In this document: positions 49,010 through 59,420 of the stretch, piece after piece
How positions within the stretch are numbered: position 1 is the first letter of the stretch
Layout of the letters: the number at the start of each line of letters is the position of its first letter
NCBI RefSeq assembly: GCF_027487935.1
Contig: NZ_JAIYCP010000033.1
Span: forward strand, 1-64,000
Direction of reading: 5' to 3'
Source of the DNA: Brevundimonas sp.
GTDB taxonomy: Bacteria > Pseudomonadota > Alphaproteobacteria > Caulobacterales > Caulobacteraceae
DNA: 64,000 bases
Translations under genes and position numbers: made by a program
The notes under the pieces: generated by a model
Databases searched by the model: none
Told to the model about the DNA's origin: nothing
Seen by the model: only the letters and a program-made list of their open reading frames with translations

Positions 49010-49716
49010 CGCCGGTTCATCGCCACGAGAAACACCTCGGCGCTGTCCTTTCGGCTCGACTCCGGCTTGACGTACTTCACCGTCTCGAACTCGGCGCGCA
49101 GCCGGGCCAGCACCCCGCCGGCGTCGCCGCCCTGGAAATTCTTCGACACGAAATGGCCGCCGGGCTTCAGCGTGCGGATGGCGAAGTCGGCGGCGATCTC
49201 GATCAGGGCGATGATCTTCAGGTGATCCGTCTGGCGATGGCCGACCGTGTTGTGGGCCATGTCGGACAGGACCAGGTCCGGCGCGCCGCCCAGCAGCTCC
49301 ATCATCTGCTGATCGACCCCCGGATGGGTGAAGTCGGCCTGGATCATGATCGCGCCCGGCACCGGCTCGACCGGCAGCAGGTCGACGCCGACCACCGAGA
49401 TCGCCCCCCGCTTGACCGCCACCTGGGCCCAGCCGCCCGGCGCGGCACCCAGGTCGATGACCCGGCTTCCCTGCCGGATCAGGTGAAACCGGTCGTCGAT
49501 CTCCAGCAGTTTGAAGGCCGCGCGGCTGCGCCAGCCCTCGGCGCGCGCGCGCTCGGACCATTTGTCGGACAGCTGGCGCTTGATCCATTGCTGGCTGGAC
49601 ATCGACTTGGTGTCCGCCGTCTTCATCTTGGTGCCCATGCCGCGGCCGGCGGCGGTGCCGCCCGAGGGCGGGCGCACCATCCGTCTGCGCTCTGCGGGCT
49701 TTTCTTCGTCAGTCAT
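49006..49716 (-). CDS. rlmE: 23S rRNA 2'-O-ribose U2552 methyltransferase (RrmJ/FtsJ)
   Basis: Methylates U2552 in the A loop of 23S rRNA, a late step of 50S assembly. The 236 residues have SQQWIKRQLSDKWSERARAEGWRSRAAFKLLEID, the SAM motif VIDLGAAPGGWAQVA, LVLSDMAHNTVGH and the catalytic-lysine segment GGHFVSKNFQGGD. A basic N-terminal extension of about 30 residues precedes the domain. I start at ATG 49716 (MTDEEKPAERR); upstream codons lie in the divergent cyclophilin promoter region. Confidence 0.94.
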
Positions 49717-49784
49717 CGCATCCACATAGCCGTCAGCGGGTTTGCGGGCTATGGACCCGCGACAATTCAAAAAGGAGCGCGCCG

Positions 49785-50249
49785 ATGGCCGATCAGACCC
49801 TGACCTTTTCACTCGACACCGGCGACGGCGCCGACCGCGACGTGATCATCAAGCTTCGTCCCGACCTGGCCCCCGGCCATGTCGCCCGTATCACCGAACT
49901 GGCCAGCGAAGGCTTCTATGACGGCGTGGTCTTCCACCGCGTCATCGCCGGCTTCATGGCCCAGGGCGGCGATCCGACCGGCACGGGCACCTCGGGCTCG
50001 AAGAAGCCGAACCTGAAGGCCGAATTCTCGAAAGAGCGCCACGCCCGCGGCGTCTGCTCCATGGCCCGCACCCAGGACCCCAACAGCGCCAACAGCCAGT
50101 TCTTCATCTGCCTGGACGACGCCTCCTTCCTCGACGGCCAGTACACCGTCTGGGGCGAGGTCATCGAGGGCATGGAGCACGTCGACGCCCTGCCCAAGGG
50201 CGAGCCGCCGCGTTCGCCGGGCAAGATCCTCAAGGCGACGGTGGGCTGA
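49785..50249 (+). CDS. Peptidyl-prolyl cis-trans isomerase, cyclophilin type
   Basis: A 154-residue cytoplasmic cyclophilin without signal peptide. It has the conserved core YDGVVFHRVIAGFMAQGGDPTGTGTSG, SMARTQDPNSANSQFFICLDDASFLDGQYTVWGEVIEGMEHVD and a C-terminal PPRSPGKILKATVG. It accelerates prolyl isomerisation in folding proteins. It is divergent from rlmE and is followed directly by a heptamer repeat region. Confidence 0.94.
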   Translation: MADQTLTFSLDTGDGADRDVIIKLRPDLAPGHVARITELASEGFYDGVVFHRVIAGFMAQGGDPTGTGTSGSKKPNLKAEFSKERHARGVCSMARTQDPNSANSQFFICLDDASFLDGQYTVWGEVIEGMEHVDALPKGEPPRSPGKILKATVG

Positions 50250-50254
50250 TGGAA

Positions 50255-50352
50255 GGTCTTAGGGCTTAGGGCTTAGGGCTTGGTGAGGTCTCGCTGGGAC
50301 CTAAGCCCTATGCCCTATGCCCTATGCCCTATGCCCCAAGCCCCAAGCCCCG
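50255..50352. repeat. Inverted heptanucleotide arrays between cyclophilin gene and rnd
   Basis: On the left, three tandem TTAGGGC units and a partial fourth (50259-50283). On the right, after CCTAAGCCC, four TATGCCC-type units and then CCCCAAG units (50300-50352). The arms are roughly complementary, so the region can fold into a long, slippable stem. Unit length is seven bases throughout. It separates two convergent genes and might also act as a transcription end. Confidence 0.8.
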
Positions 50353-50356
50353 GTCC

Positions 50357-51505
50357 CTACTCGATCTCCACGACCTCGACCCGGGCGCCGTTCAGGACCA
50401 GGGCGATCTCGCCGCGTTTGAGCTTGAGCGCGTCCTCGCCGAACAGCTGGCGGCGCCAGCCCTTGAGGGCGTCGACGTCGGCCTCGTCGTCGAGGGCGAT
50501 CTTCTCGAGGTCGGCGACATTGGCCAGCAGTTTGGTCGCCACCCCGGCGTTGTCGCTCTTGGCCTTGAGCAGAACCTTGAGCAATTCGACCACGGACGGC
50601 GGAGCCGGCTGGTTGTGGGCCGGGCGGTCCAGCTTGGGTGCAAAGGCCTCGGGGTCGGCCAACACCCGCTTCAGCTCGGCCGACAGCTCCAGCCCGAGAC
50701 GCGAGGCACCGAATCCCTTGGGCACGGAACGCAGGCGGTTGAAGGCGTCGGGATCGGTCGGCCCCTGGGCCGCGATCTCGTCGATCGCCTCGTCCTTGAG
50801 GATTCGGCCGCGCGGCTGGTCGCGTTCCTGGGCGGTGCGCTCGCGCCAGACCGCCGTGGCGACGAAGGCTGAGAGGTATCGGGCGCTGAACTTCTTCGGC
50901 TTGAGCCGCTTCCAGGCCTTTTCCGGATCGGTGTCATAGAGGTCCGGATCGGTCAGGCTCTCCATCTCGGACATGACCCAGTCCAGACGGCCCTCCTTCT
51001 GCAGCCGGTCGCGCAGTTTGGGATAGAGGGCGGCCAGATGGGTGACGTCGCCGAGCGCATAGACCAGCTGGGCCTCCGACAGCGGACGACGGGCCCAGTC
51101 AGTGAAACGGCTGCCCTTGTCGACCTCCTGCTTCAACATCTGGCGCACCAGCGCCTCATACGAGACCTGATCGCCGAAGCCGGCGGCCATGGCCGCCACC
51201 TGGGTGTCGAACATCGGCTTCGGCATGGCACCGAGCTTGACGAAGATCTCCGTGTCCTGACGCGCGGCGTGGAAGACCTTGATGATCTTCGGATCGCGCA
51301 GCAGGTCGAGGAAGGGCTCCAGATCCAGCCCGTCCGCCATCGGGTCGATGATGGCTGCATCCGTGGCCGACGCGGCCTGAATCAGGCACAGCCGCGGCCA
51401 ATAGGTCGTCTCCCGCATGAACTCGGTGTCGACGGTGATGAAGGGCTGGTCGGCCAGGCGCTGACAGAATGCGCGAAGCGCCTCGGTGGTGGTGATGGGC
51501 GTCAT
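50357..51505 (-). CDS. rnd: Ribonuclease D
   Basis: A 3'-to-5' exoribonuclease that trims tRNA precursors and other stable RNAs. The DEDD exonuclease domain (1 to about 200) has TVDTEFMRETTYWP (Asp26, Glu28), FHAARQDTEIF and YALGDVTHLAALY. HRDC domains follow (ARYLSAFVATAVWRERTAQERDQPRGRILKDEAI) to the C-terminus at 382 residues. I start at ATG 51505 (MTPITTTEALRAFC); the frame extends to 51556 without similarity. It is divergent from purM. Confidence 0.95.
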   Translation of the reverse strand: MTPITTTEALRAFCQRLADQPFITVDTEFMRETTYWPRLCLIQAASATDAAIIDPMADGLDLEPFLDLLRDPKIIKVFHAARQDTEIFVKLGAMPKPMFDTQVAAMAAGFGDQVSYEALVRQMLKQEVDKGSRFTDWARRPLSEAQLVYALGDVTHLAALYPKLRDRLQKEGRLDWVMSEMESLTDPDLYDTDPEKAWKRLKPKKFSARYLSAFVATAVWRERTAQERDQPRGRILKDEAIDEIAAQGPTDPDAFNRLRSVPKGFGASRLGLELSAELKRVLADPEAFAPKLDRPAHNQPAPPSVVELLKVLLKAKSDNAGVATKLLANVADLEKIALDDEADVDALKGWRRQLFGEDALKLKRGEIALVLNGARVEVVEIE

Positions 51506-51585
51506 TCGGATGCTATAGCCCCGCGCGACGTGGTTGTGGCAAGACCCGCCGCACAAATCCGCCCACTGATTCAGGCCCGTGACCG

Positions 51586-52619
<1,034 letters not shown>

Positions 52620-52623
<4 letters not shown>

Positions 52624-53090
52624 TAGCCTTCGGCGTCGAGACTGCTGAAGGTCACCCGGACCAGCGCCGCGGCCCCGGGGTTCTGTCTCAGCGAGACCGT
52701 GACCCCGGCCTTCGTCCAGATGGGACGGTTGGCAGGCAGTCCTGCCTCCGGAGCAAAGCCTCCCTCACGCATGACCGGCAGGATCGACGCCCTCGCCCCG
52801 TCGAATCCGCCGCGGCGCGCCTGGATCACGCAGACCCGGTTGAGATTGCCGTCGGCAAGGCTGCCCTCGGTCGTCAGGCGCAACAGATAGGCCTCATCCT
52901 CGCTCTGGAAGGTGCGGGTATCGGCCTCCGGAGCGGGGGTCTCGACAAAGCCGAGAAACTCCAGCGCGACGGTGTCGCTGGTCTCGCCGGTCACATAGGG
53001 CAGACAGACGTCGGTCAGAATGCTGCGGGTCATGTCGGTGGGCGGAGCCGCCGCCGTGATCATGGTGGCGGCCAGGACGAGAGCAAGCAT
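52620..53090 (-). CDS. Hypothetical secreted protein
   Basis: A 156-residue protein I do not recognise. It has a short signal peptide ([17 protein letters not shown]) and a soluble part with two cysteines (LTDVCLPYV and NRVCVIQ) that may form a disulfide. Other features are a [14 protein letters not shown] segment and a C-terminal [22 protein letters not shown] strand region. Codon use is GC-rich, like its neighbours. The pattern of a conserved early Cys after the signal and a late NRVCVI is seen in other Caulobacterales secreted proteins of unknown role. It lies antiparallel between purM and purN. Confidence 0.7.
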
Positions 53091-53215
53091 GGACGAAACT
53101 CCGGAACGACCATCACACTGTTTCCGAGGCCGCCGCGATGCGCAAGCGCCGGGCCGTTGACCGGCAGAGGCGCGCCCGGCAAGGTCCACGTCTTCCCTTG
53201 TCTGTGAGGTCACCT

Positions 53216-53809
53216 GTGCCCGACACCTCCACGGGCCGCACCCGCGTGGCCGTCCTGATCTCCGGGGCCGGCTCCAACATGGCTGCCCTGATCGACGCGG
53301 CCCGTCAGCCCGGCGCACCGTTCGAGGTGGTTCTGGTCCTGTCCAACAGGCCCGAGGCCGGCGGTCTGGCCGTTGCCGAAATCAAGGGCGTCGCCACAGC
53401 CGTTGTAGACCACGCCCCCTTCGGCAAGGACCGGGCGGCCCATGAGCAGGCGATCCAGACTGCATTGGATGCTCATGGCGTCGAGGTTGTGGCCCTGGCC
53501 GGCTATATGCGCCTGCTGACCCCCTTCCTTGTCGGGCGATGGGCCGGGCGAATGCTCAACATCCACCCCAGTCTGCTGCCGAGATATCCGGGGCTGGATA
53601 CCCATGCGCGCGCCATCGCGGCAGGCGACGCCGAGGCCGGCTGCACGGTGCATCTGGTCACCGAGGGCGTCGACGAAGGCCGGGTACTGGGGCAGGCCGC
53701 GGTGCCGATCCAGCCGGGTGACACGCCGGCAACCCTCGCCCGGCGGGTACTGTCGGCAGAACATGACCTCTACCCGCGAGTTCTGGCCGGGTTTTGCCGT
53801 CGACCCTGA
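53216..53809 (+). CDS. purN: Phosphoribosylglycinamide formyltransferase
   Basis: Transfers a formyl group from 10-formyltetrahydrofolate to GAR in purine synthesis. Motifs are VAVLISGAGSNMAALIDAA, VLVLSNRPEAGGLAVAE, LAGYMRLLTPFLVGRWAGRMLNIHPSLLPRYPGLDTHARAIAAGD (catalytic Asn and His) and AGCTVHLVTEGVDEGRVLGQA with the catalytic Asp. I start at GTG 53216 (VPDTSTGRTR), with AGGT upstream, giving 197 residues; the longer frame from 53138 has no family similarity. Confidence 0.95.
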   Translation: MPDTSTGRTRVAVLISGAGSNMAALIDAARQPGAPFEVVLVLSNRPEAGGLAVAEIKGVATAVVDHAPFGKDRAAHEQAIQTALDAHGVEVVALAGYMRLLTPFLVGRWAGRMLNIHPSLLPRYPGLDTHARAIAAGDAEAGCTVHLVTEGVDEGRVLGQAAVPIQPGDTPATLARRVLSAEHDLYPRVLAGFCRRP

Positions 53810-53940
53810 CCTCCCCGCCGGGCGGCATGAATCCAGCGACCTGTTGATCGCCGGCCGCCACCGGGCGGGTCGAAGGAACCTCATGCCGTGTGGCCTTGGC
53901 CCTTCAAGCCGATTTCTTGATCAAGCAACAGCCGGATGTG

Positions 53941-53970
53941 AAAACGGCCGGATCGTTTCCGATCCGGCCG
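53941..53970 (-). terminator. Rho-independent terminator of ndk
   Basis: A perfect 11-bp stem CGGCCGGATCG/CGATCCGGCCG (53945-53955 and 53960-53970) with a TTTC loop. In the minus reading it is followed by TTTTC. It lies 26 bases beyond the ndk stop and has the same GAAA tetraloop design as the glnA terminator. Confidence 0.9.
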
Positions 53971-53996
53971 CAGCAGGTCCAAGGCTTTCGCCCGGA

Positions 53997-54416
53997 TCAG
54001 CCGACGATCTGGTCGGCGGTGAAGAACTGGGCGATCTCGATGCCGGCGTTCTCGAGGCTGTCCGAACCATGGACCGAGTTCTCGCCGATCGACAGGGCGA
54101 ACAGCTTGCGGATGGTGCCGTCAGCGGCGTCCTTGGGGTTGGTGGCGCCCATGACTTCGCGATAGGCGGCGACGGCGTTCGGGCCTTCCAGCACCTGCAC
54201 CACGACCGGCTCGGCGGTCATCTGGCCGACCAGTTCACCGTAGAAGGGGCGTTCGGCGTGGACTTCGTAGAATTTCTTCGCCTGGGCTTCGGTCAGATGC
54301 ACACGGCGTTGGGCCACGATACGCAGGCCGGCACCCTCGATCACGGCGTTGATCGCCCCGGTCAGGTTGCGGCGCGTGGCGTCGGGCTTGATGATCGAGA
54401 AGGTACGTTCGGTCAT
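53997..54416 (-). CDS. ndk: Nucleoside diphosphate kinase
   Basis: Equalises NTP and dNTP pools by phosphotransfer through a histidine. The 139 residues start [17 protein letters not shown] and include [40 protein letters not shown] and [20 protein letters not shown] with the phosphorylated His. A monocistronic unit with its own terminator, opposite in direction to the ABC-F gene. Confidence 0.97.
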   Translation of the reverse strand: MTERTFSIIKPDATRRNLTGAINAVIEGAGLRIVAQRRVHLTEAQAKKFYEVHAERPFYGELVGQMTAEPVVVQVLEGPNAVAAYREVMGATNPKDAADGTIRKLFALSIGENSVHGSDSLENAGIEIAQFFTADQIVG

Positions 54417-54560
54417 GGGAGTGACTTCTTGTTGGGAGATTGAAGGTCGCGGGCTTATAGCGGCGCCCTCCCCGGTTTCCAACCGCCACACAAATTTGCC
54501 TCTTTCGCGCGTCTCCAGGCAGCGCGATGCCCCAGGGGCCGCCCGAGATTACGACCGACC

Positions 54561-56453
54561 ATGCTCCAGATCACCGACCTGACCTTCAACGCCTGGGGCC
54601 GCAAATTCCTCGAGGACGCCTCCGTCTCCCTGCCGCCCGGTGCCAAGGTCGGTCTGGTGGGCCGCAACGGCATCGGCAAATCGACCCTGTTCAAGCTGAT
54701 CCTCGGAGAGCTGGCCGCCGGCGGTGACGAGATCAGCCTGCCAAGGACAGCCCGCATCGGTTCCGTCGACCAGGAACACCCGGCCACCCCCGTCAGCGTG
54801 ATCGAGACCATCCTCGAGGCCGATGAGGAACGCCACAGCCTGCTCGGCCGACTGGAAACCGCCGAGCCTGAGGAGATGGGCGAGATCTGGACCCGGCTGA
54901 TCGAGATTGACGCCGACGCCGCTCCCGCCCGCGCCGCCGAAATCCTCGTCGGCCTCGGCTTCGACCATGAAAACCAGTCGCGGCCGATGTCGGAATTCTC
55001 CGGCGGCTGGCGCATGCGGGTGGCCCTGGCCGCCGCCCTGTTCGCCGAGCCGGACATGCTGCTGCTCGACGAGCCGACCAACTATCTCGACCTGGAAGGT
55101 GCGCTCTGGCTTGAGGCCCGCCTCAAGAAATACCCGCACACCGCCCTGATCATCTCCCACGACCGCGAGATGCTGAACGAGGTCTGCACCCATATCCTGC
55201 ACCTCGCGAACCGCAATCTGACGCTCTACACGGGCAACTACGACCAGTTCGAAAAGGCCCGTGCCGAAAAGGCCCGGCTGCAGCTGTCGGCCAAGGCCAA
55301 GCAGGACGCCGAACGCGCCCACCTCCAGGCCTTCGTCGACCGCTTCAAGGCCAAGGCCTCCAAGGCCGCCCAGGCCCAGTCGCGCATGAAGCGGCTGGCC
55401 AAGATGCAGCCCGTGGCCACCACCATCGAGGAGCGGGTCGCCCCCTTCATCCTGCCCTCCCCGCCCCGCCCCCTGGCCCCGCCCCTGATCCGGCTGGAGC
55501 GGGCCAACGTCGGCTATGAGACCGGCAGGCCGATCCTGCGCAATCTGAACCTGCGCATGGATCTGGACGACCGCATCGGCCTGCTGGGCGTCAACGGCGC
55601 GGGCAAGTCGACCTTCGCCAAGATGATCGCCGGGGCGCTGAGTGTCTCGGACGGCGAACTGCACCGAGACCGCAAGATGCGCGTCGGCTGGTTCCACCAG
55701 CACCAGATCGAGGCCATGGACCCGACCGACACACCGCTGGAGATCATCCGCCGCGCCATGCCCGAGGCCTCGGAGAGCAGCCGCCGCTCGAAACTGGCGC
55801 AATGGGGTCTGGGCTATGAGAAGCAGGAGACCACGGTCGCCAGCCTGTCCGGCGGCGAGCGCGCCCGCCTGCTGCTCAATCAGGTGGCCATGGATGCGCC
55901 CCACATCCTGATCCTCGACGAACCGACCAACCACCTCGACATCGACAGCCGCCGGGCCCTGCTGGATGCGCTCAACGACTATTCCGGCGCCGTCATCCTG
56001 ATCACCCACGACCGTTCACTGATGGAGATGGTCGCCGACCGCCTGTGGCTGGCCGCCGACGGCACGGTGAAGCCGTTCGACGGCGACATGGACGACTACG
56101 CCAAGTTCGTCCTCGACCGCGCCAAGGCCGCTGCGGTCAAGCCGAGCCAGATCAGGGAAGAGACAGTCGCAAGCACCGCCGCGCCCGCTCAGAACAACAA
56201 GGGCAAGAAGAACGAGAAAAAATCAGGTCCTTCCCCCTCGACCCTGCGTCATGCGGTCAAGAAGGCCGAGGAGCGGATGGCCCAGCTGACCGCCGAGATC
56301 GCCCGCATTGACGACGACATGGCCAATGCCTCGGTCAGCAACCCCAAGGCGCTTGAGGGCCTGACCCGCGCGCGGGCGAAGACCCAGTTTGATCTCGACG
56401 CAGCCGAAGCGGCCTGGGTGTCGGCGGAAGAGGCGCTGGCGGAGGTGAGCTGA
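54561..56453 (+). CDS. ABC-F family ATPase
   Basis: A soluble 630-residue protein with two ABC ATPase domains and no membrane part; ABC-F proteins act on the ribosome in translation quality control. The first domain has GRNGIGKST, signature FSGGWRMRVALAAAL and LLLDEPTNYLDLEG. A linker rich in K, A and R (about 240-280) follows. The second domain has GVNGAGKST, signature LSGGERARLLLNQVA and LILDEPTNHLDIDSR. The C-terminal coiled coil (about 560-625) is Uup-like, but assignment to Uup, YheS or another subgroup needs a tree. The downstream DUF2164 gene starts one base after its stop. Confidence 0.93.
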   Translation: MLQITDLTFNAWGRKFLEDASVSLPPGAKVGLVGRNGIGKSTLFKLILGELAAGGDEISLPRTARIGSVDQEHPATPVSVIETILEADEERHSLLGRLETAEPEEMGEIWTRLIEIDADAAPARAAEILVGLGFDHENQSRPMSEFSGGWRMRVALAAALFAEPDMLLLDEPTNYLDLEGALWLEARLKKYPHTALIISHDREMLNEVCTHILHLANRNLTLYTGNYDQFEKARAEKARLQLSAKAKQDAERAHLQAFVDRFKAKASKAAQAQSRMKRLAKMQPVATTIEERVAPFILPSPPRPLAPPLIRLERANVGYETGRPILRNLNLRMDLDDRIGLLGVNGAGKSTFAKMIAGALSVSDGELHRDRKMRVGWFHQHQIEAMDPTDTPLEIIRRAMPEASESSRRSKLAQWGLGYEKQETTVASLSGGERARLLLNQVAMDAPHILILDEPTNHLDIDSRRALLDALNDYSGAVILITHDRSLMEMVADRLWLAADGTVKPFDGDMDDYAKFVLDRAKAAAVKPSQIREETVASTAAPAQNNKGKKNEKKSGPSPSTLRHAVKKAEERMAQLTAEIARIDDDMANASVSNPKALEGLTRARAKTQFDLDAAEAAWVSAEEALAEVS

Positions 56454-56454
56454 G

Positions 56455-56697
56455 ATGAAACCCATCCCGTTCAGCCGCGAGGAAACCGCCGACATCACGG
56501 CCAGGCTGCGGGCCTATTTCCGCGACGAGCTGGAGATCGAGCTGGCTGCCCTGCCCGCGGAGATGTTGCTCGATTTTCTGGGTCGGGAGATTGGACCGTT
56601 CTTCTACAATCGCGCCGTCTATGACGCCCAGGCTGTGGTGGCGAAGAAGGCCGGAGACATCAACGAAGCGCTCGCGGGGTTGGAACGGTCGGGATGA
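56455..56697 (+). CDS. DUF2164 family protein
   Basis: An 80-residue protein of the DUF2164 family. The family pattern is visible: IPFSREETADITARLRAYFRDELEIELAALPAEMLLDFLGREIGPFFYNRAVYDAQ, with the conserved GPFFYNR..DAQ ending. No function is known. The start follows the ABC-F stop by one base, so it is cotranscribed and likely translated by reinitiation. Confidence 0.87.
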   Translation: MKPIPFSREETADITARLRAYFRDELEIELAALPAEMLLDFLGREIGPFFYNRAVYDAQAVVAKKAGDINEALAGLERSG

Positions 56698-56758
56698 CGT
56701 TGGTGTTCGGACAACAGGAATCGACGTACCAGATTCAACGCCCTTTCCGGAGTCACCC

Positions 56759-57175
56759 ATGATCCGCCCAGCCTTGGTCGCGATAACCCTGATTCTCGCG
56801 ACCCCCGCGCTCGCTCAGACGCCCGCCGCGGCCCCGCCGACCGCATCGACGCCGAGCTTGCAACGCTATCAGCTGGACCTGGAGGTCATCCGCAACGGTG
56901 TCACGCTCTTTTGGACCGTCACCCAGATCGTCGAGGGCGCGCCGGTCGAGGCGTCGGCCACGGTCAACGGTGTCACCTATGACTTCTCCGCCAACCTGTT
57001 CGCGGTGCAAGGCGACGGCGATGAGGCGCAGATGATGCTGGAAGCGCATTTCGCGGGAGGCGAGACCGAGCTCGCGGCTCCGCGGCTGACCTTCCTGCGC
57101 GACCGGATGGCCCTGATCGAGGTCGGCGACAAGTCGGGCGACCTGCTGAAGATGTCGATCGCCCCGATCCGGTAG
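56759..57175 (+). CDS. Hypothetical secreted protein
   Basis: A 138-residue protein with a clear signal peptide ([20 protein letters not shown]) and a Pro/Ala/Thr-rich spacer. The soluble domain appears all-beta ([55 protein letters not shown]). I do not recognise the family. GGAG lies about ten bases before the ATG. It may form a unit with the ABC-F and DUF2164 genes upstream or with mutL 79 bases downstream. Confidence 0.7.
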   Translation: MIRPALVAITLILATPALAQTPAAAPPTASTPSLQRYQLDLEVIRNGVTLFWTVTQIVEGAPVEASATVNGVTYDFSANLFAVQGDGDEAQMMLEAHFAGGETELAAPRLTFLRDRMALIEVGDKSGDLLKMSIAPIR

Positions 57176-57254
57176 GACTGCGACAGCCCTCCCGTTCGAA
57201 CCCGCACAACATCGCCTTCTTGCCGGGGCCGGATCGCGCCATACTTGCGAATCC

Positions 57255-59108
57255 ATGCCCATCCGCCGCCTCCCCCCTGAAACCGTCAACCGCATCGCCG
57301 CCGGCGAGGTGGTCGAACGCCCGGCCAGCGCCATCAAGGAGCTGGTCGAGAATGCACTCGACGCAGGCGCGACGCGGATCGAGGTCCAGGCGGACGGCGG
57401 CGGGCTGACGCGCATCCTGATCGCCGACGACGGGCACGGCATGGCGGCGGACCAGCTGGCCCTGGCGGTCGAGCGCCACGCCACCTCCAAGCTGGAGGCC
57501 GACGACGCCGGTGATGTCGACCTGCTGCGCATCTCGACCCTCGGCTTCCGCGGCGAGGCCCTGCCGTCGATCGGCTCGGTCGCGCGGCTGACGATTACCA
57601 GCCGACCCCGCGAGGGTGGCGACGCCCACCAGATCACCGTCGAGGGCGGCGACCAGCGGCCCGTCGCGCCGGCCGGCTTCCCCGGCCCGCACGGGGCCCG
57701 GGTCGAGGTCCGCGACCTGTTCTACGCCACCCCTGCCCGGCTGAAATTCATGAAGTCCGAGCGGTCCGAGGCCATGGCCATCTCGGAAGAGATCAAGCGT
57801 CAGGCCATGGCCCATGAAGGAGTCGCCTTCACCCTCGACCTGGACGGCAAGACCACCCTTCGCCTGCCGGCCGAACACCCCGGCGACGCAGGCCGTCTGA
57901 AGCGCCTGGCCGCCCTTCTGGGCCGGGATTTCGAGGCCAACGCCCTGCTGATCGACCAGGCCCGGGACAATGTCCGCCTTACCGGCTACGCAGGCCTGCC
58001 GACCTATTCGCGCGGCAATGCCGGCCACCAGTATCTGTTCGTCAACGGCCGTCCGGTGAAGGACAGGCTGCTGCAAGGGGCCCTGCGCGGGGCCTATGCC
58101 GACTTCCTCGCCCGCGACCGTCACCCGGCTGCGGTGCTGTTCCTCGAGATCGACCCGCTCTACGTCGATGTGAACGTCCACCCGGCCAAGGCCGAGGTGC
58201 GGTTCCGCGACCCGGCGCTGGTGCGGGGCCTGATCGTCGGTGCCCTGCGCCACGCGCTCGCCGCAGCCGGCCACCGCGCCTCGACCACGGTGGCGGCGGA
58301 TGCGCTGGCGGGGTTCCGCGCGCACGAGGGTGTGGGGGCTGGGGTATGGGGTGTGGGGGACAACCGTGCCGCTCCCGGCTACAGCGGCTGGCAGGGCTGG
58401 GCCGCGCCTGCGACCCGGACCGCCCAACTCATTCCGGGCCTCAACGAGCGATCCGCCCGCGTCGAGCCGGGCTTCACCCCCACACCCCACACCCCATACC
58501 CCACACCCCAAGCCCACGACCCCGTCGACTTCCCCCTCGGGGCCGCCCGCGCCCAGCTGCACGGCACCTATATCGTCGCCCAGACCCGCGACGGCCTCGT
58601 CGTGGTCGACCAGCATGCCGCCCACGAACGCCTCGTCTATGAGCGGATGAAGGTCCAGATGGCGCGCGGCGCGGTCACCCGTCAGGCCCTGCTGACCCCC
58701 GAGGTCGTCGAACTGGACCCCGCCGAGGCCGAGCGCGTCTCGGCCCGCGCCGACGAGCTGGCGGAGCTCGGGCTGATCGTCGAGGCGTTCGGCGCCGGCG
58801 CGGTGCTGGTGCGCGAGACCCCCGCCCTGCTGGGCGACACCGACGTCCAGGGTCTGATCCGCGATATCGCGGATGATCTGGCCGAGCATGGCGCAGCCCT
58901 GGCCCTGTCAGAGCGTCTGGGTGAGGTCTGTGGCACCATGGCCTGTCACGGCAGCGTCCGGGCCGGCCGGGTGCTGTCTGGCCCCGAGATGAACGCCCTG
59001 CTGCGCGAGATGGAGGCCACCCCCCACTCCGGCCAGTGCAACCACGGCCGCCCGACCTATGTGGAGCTCAAGCTGTCCGACCTCGAGAAGCTGTTCGGGC
59101 GGCGCTAG
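57255..59108 (+). CDS. mutL: DNA mismatch repair protein MutL
   Basis: Couples mismatch recognition by MutS to strand removal. The N-terminal GHKL ATPase has [40 protein letters not shown] and [13 protein letters not shown]. The C-terminal domain carries the nuclease motif [12 protein letters not shown], with ACHGSVRAG and [11 protein letters not shown], so this is an endonuclease-type MutL, as expected where MutH is absent. The linker between them (about 350-425) contains two in-frame heptanucleotide arrays in inverted orientation that encode [11 protein letters not shown] and [14 protein letters not shown]. Confidence 0.97.
   Translation: MPIRRLPPETVNRIAAGEVVERPASAIKELVENALDAGATRIEVQADGGGLTRILIADDGHGMAADQLALAVERHATSKLEADDAGDVDLLRISTLGFRGEALPSIGSVARLTITSRPREGGDAHQITVEGGDQRPVAPAGFPGPHGARVEVRDLFYATPARLKFMKSERSEAMAISEEIKRQAMAHEGVAFTLDLDGKTTLRLPAEHPGDAGRLKRLAALLGRDFEANALLIDQARDNVRLTGYAGLPTYSRGNAGHQYLFVNGRPVKDRLLQGALRGAYADFLARDRHPAAVLFLEIDPLYVDVNVHPAKAEVRFRDPALVRGLIVGALRHALAAAGHRASTTVAADALAGFRAHEGVGAGVWGVGDNRAAPGYSGWQGWAAPATRTAQLIPGLNERSARVEPGFTPTPHTPYPTPQAHDPVDFPLGAARAQLHGTYIVAQTRDGLVVVDQHAAHERLVYERMKVQMARGAVTRQALLTPEVVELDPAEAERVSARADELAELGLIVEAFGAGAVLVRETPALLGDTDVQGLIRDIADDLAEHGAALALSERLGEVCGTMACHGSVRAGRVLSGPEMNALLREMEATPHSGQCNHGRPTYVELKLSDLEKLFGRR
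58328..58360. repeat. Heptanucleotide array inside mutL, left arm
   Basis: Tandem seven-base units of the type GGTGTGG/GGTATGG on the plus strand. In the mutL frame they are read as alternating Gly and Val/Trp. The right arm at 58475-58516 is its partial reverse complement, sharing a 19-base core. Confidence 0.75.
58475..58516. repeat. Heptanucleotide array inside mutL, right arm
   Basis: About five tandem ACCCCAC/ACCCCAT units, complementary to the array at 58328-58360 and separated from it by about 115 bases. In the mutL frame it encodes a Pro/Thr-rich stretch with His and Tyr. The two arms could pair in single-stranded DNA or mRNA. Confidence 0.75.
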
Positions 59109-59290
59109 GCCTCTGCCGGCAGGCACATATCGACGACCGTCTCTACCGGGCGCGAGCGCAGATCCGCCATGATCGCCTCCCGGTCCGGAGCCCTCAGGAT
59201 CATCCATGCGAGGGCCGCAGACTGGATGATCACGACGGCCGACAGAACCATCATGAGCGCCGGTCCCAGCCCCATACGCCTCGTCGACAT
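59105..59290 (-). CDS. Small single-pass membrane protein
   Basis: A 61-residue predicted protein: a short basic N-terminus ([10 protein letters not shown]), one hydrophobic segment ([22 protein letters not shown]), and a soluble tail with [29 protein letters not shown] purine-rich GGGGGTGCGGG precedes the ATG. It overlaps the convergent mutL stop by four bases. I do not recognise a family, and the evidence that it is expressed is only its composition and ribosome site. Confidence 0.5.
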   Translation of the reverse strand: MSTRRMGLGPALMMVLSAVVIIQSAALAWMILRAPDREAIMADLRSRPVETVVDMCLPAEA

Positions 59291-59420
59291 CCCGCACCCC
59301 CACCCGTTGCCGATCGTGATGTTGCCGCCCGGCCGGGCCGCCAACAATCGTCAATTTGTGAAACCGGAGTTTCTGGCCCCGGGGTGTGTCCCGGCGCACA
59401 CCGGACCCGCCACCCGGACC

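Noticed and set aside
50255..50352. CRISPR-like array
   Set aside because: Units are seven bases, contiguous and without spacers; this is a tandem heptamer repeat, not a CRISPR.
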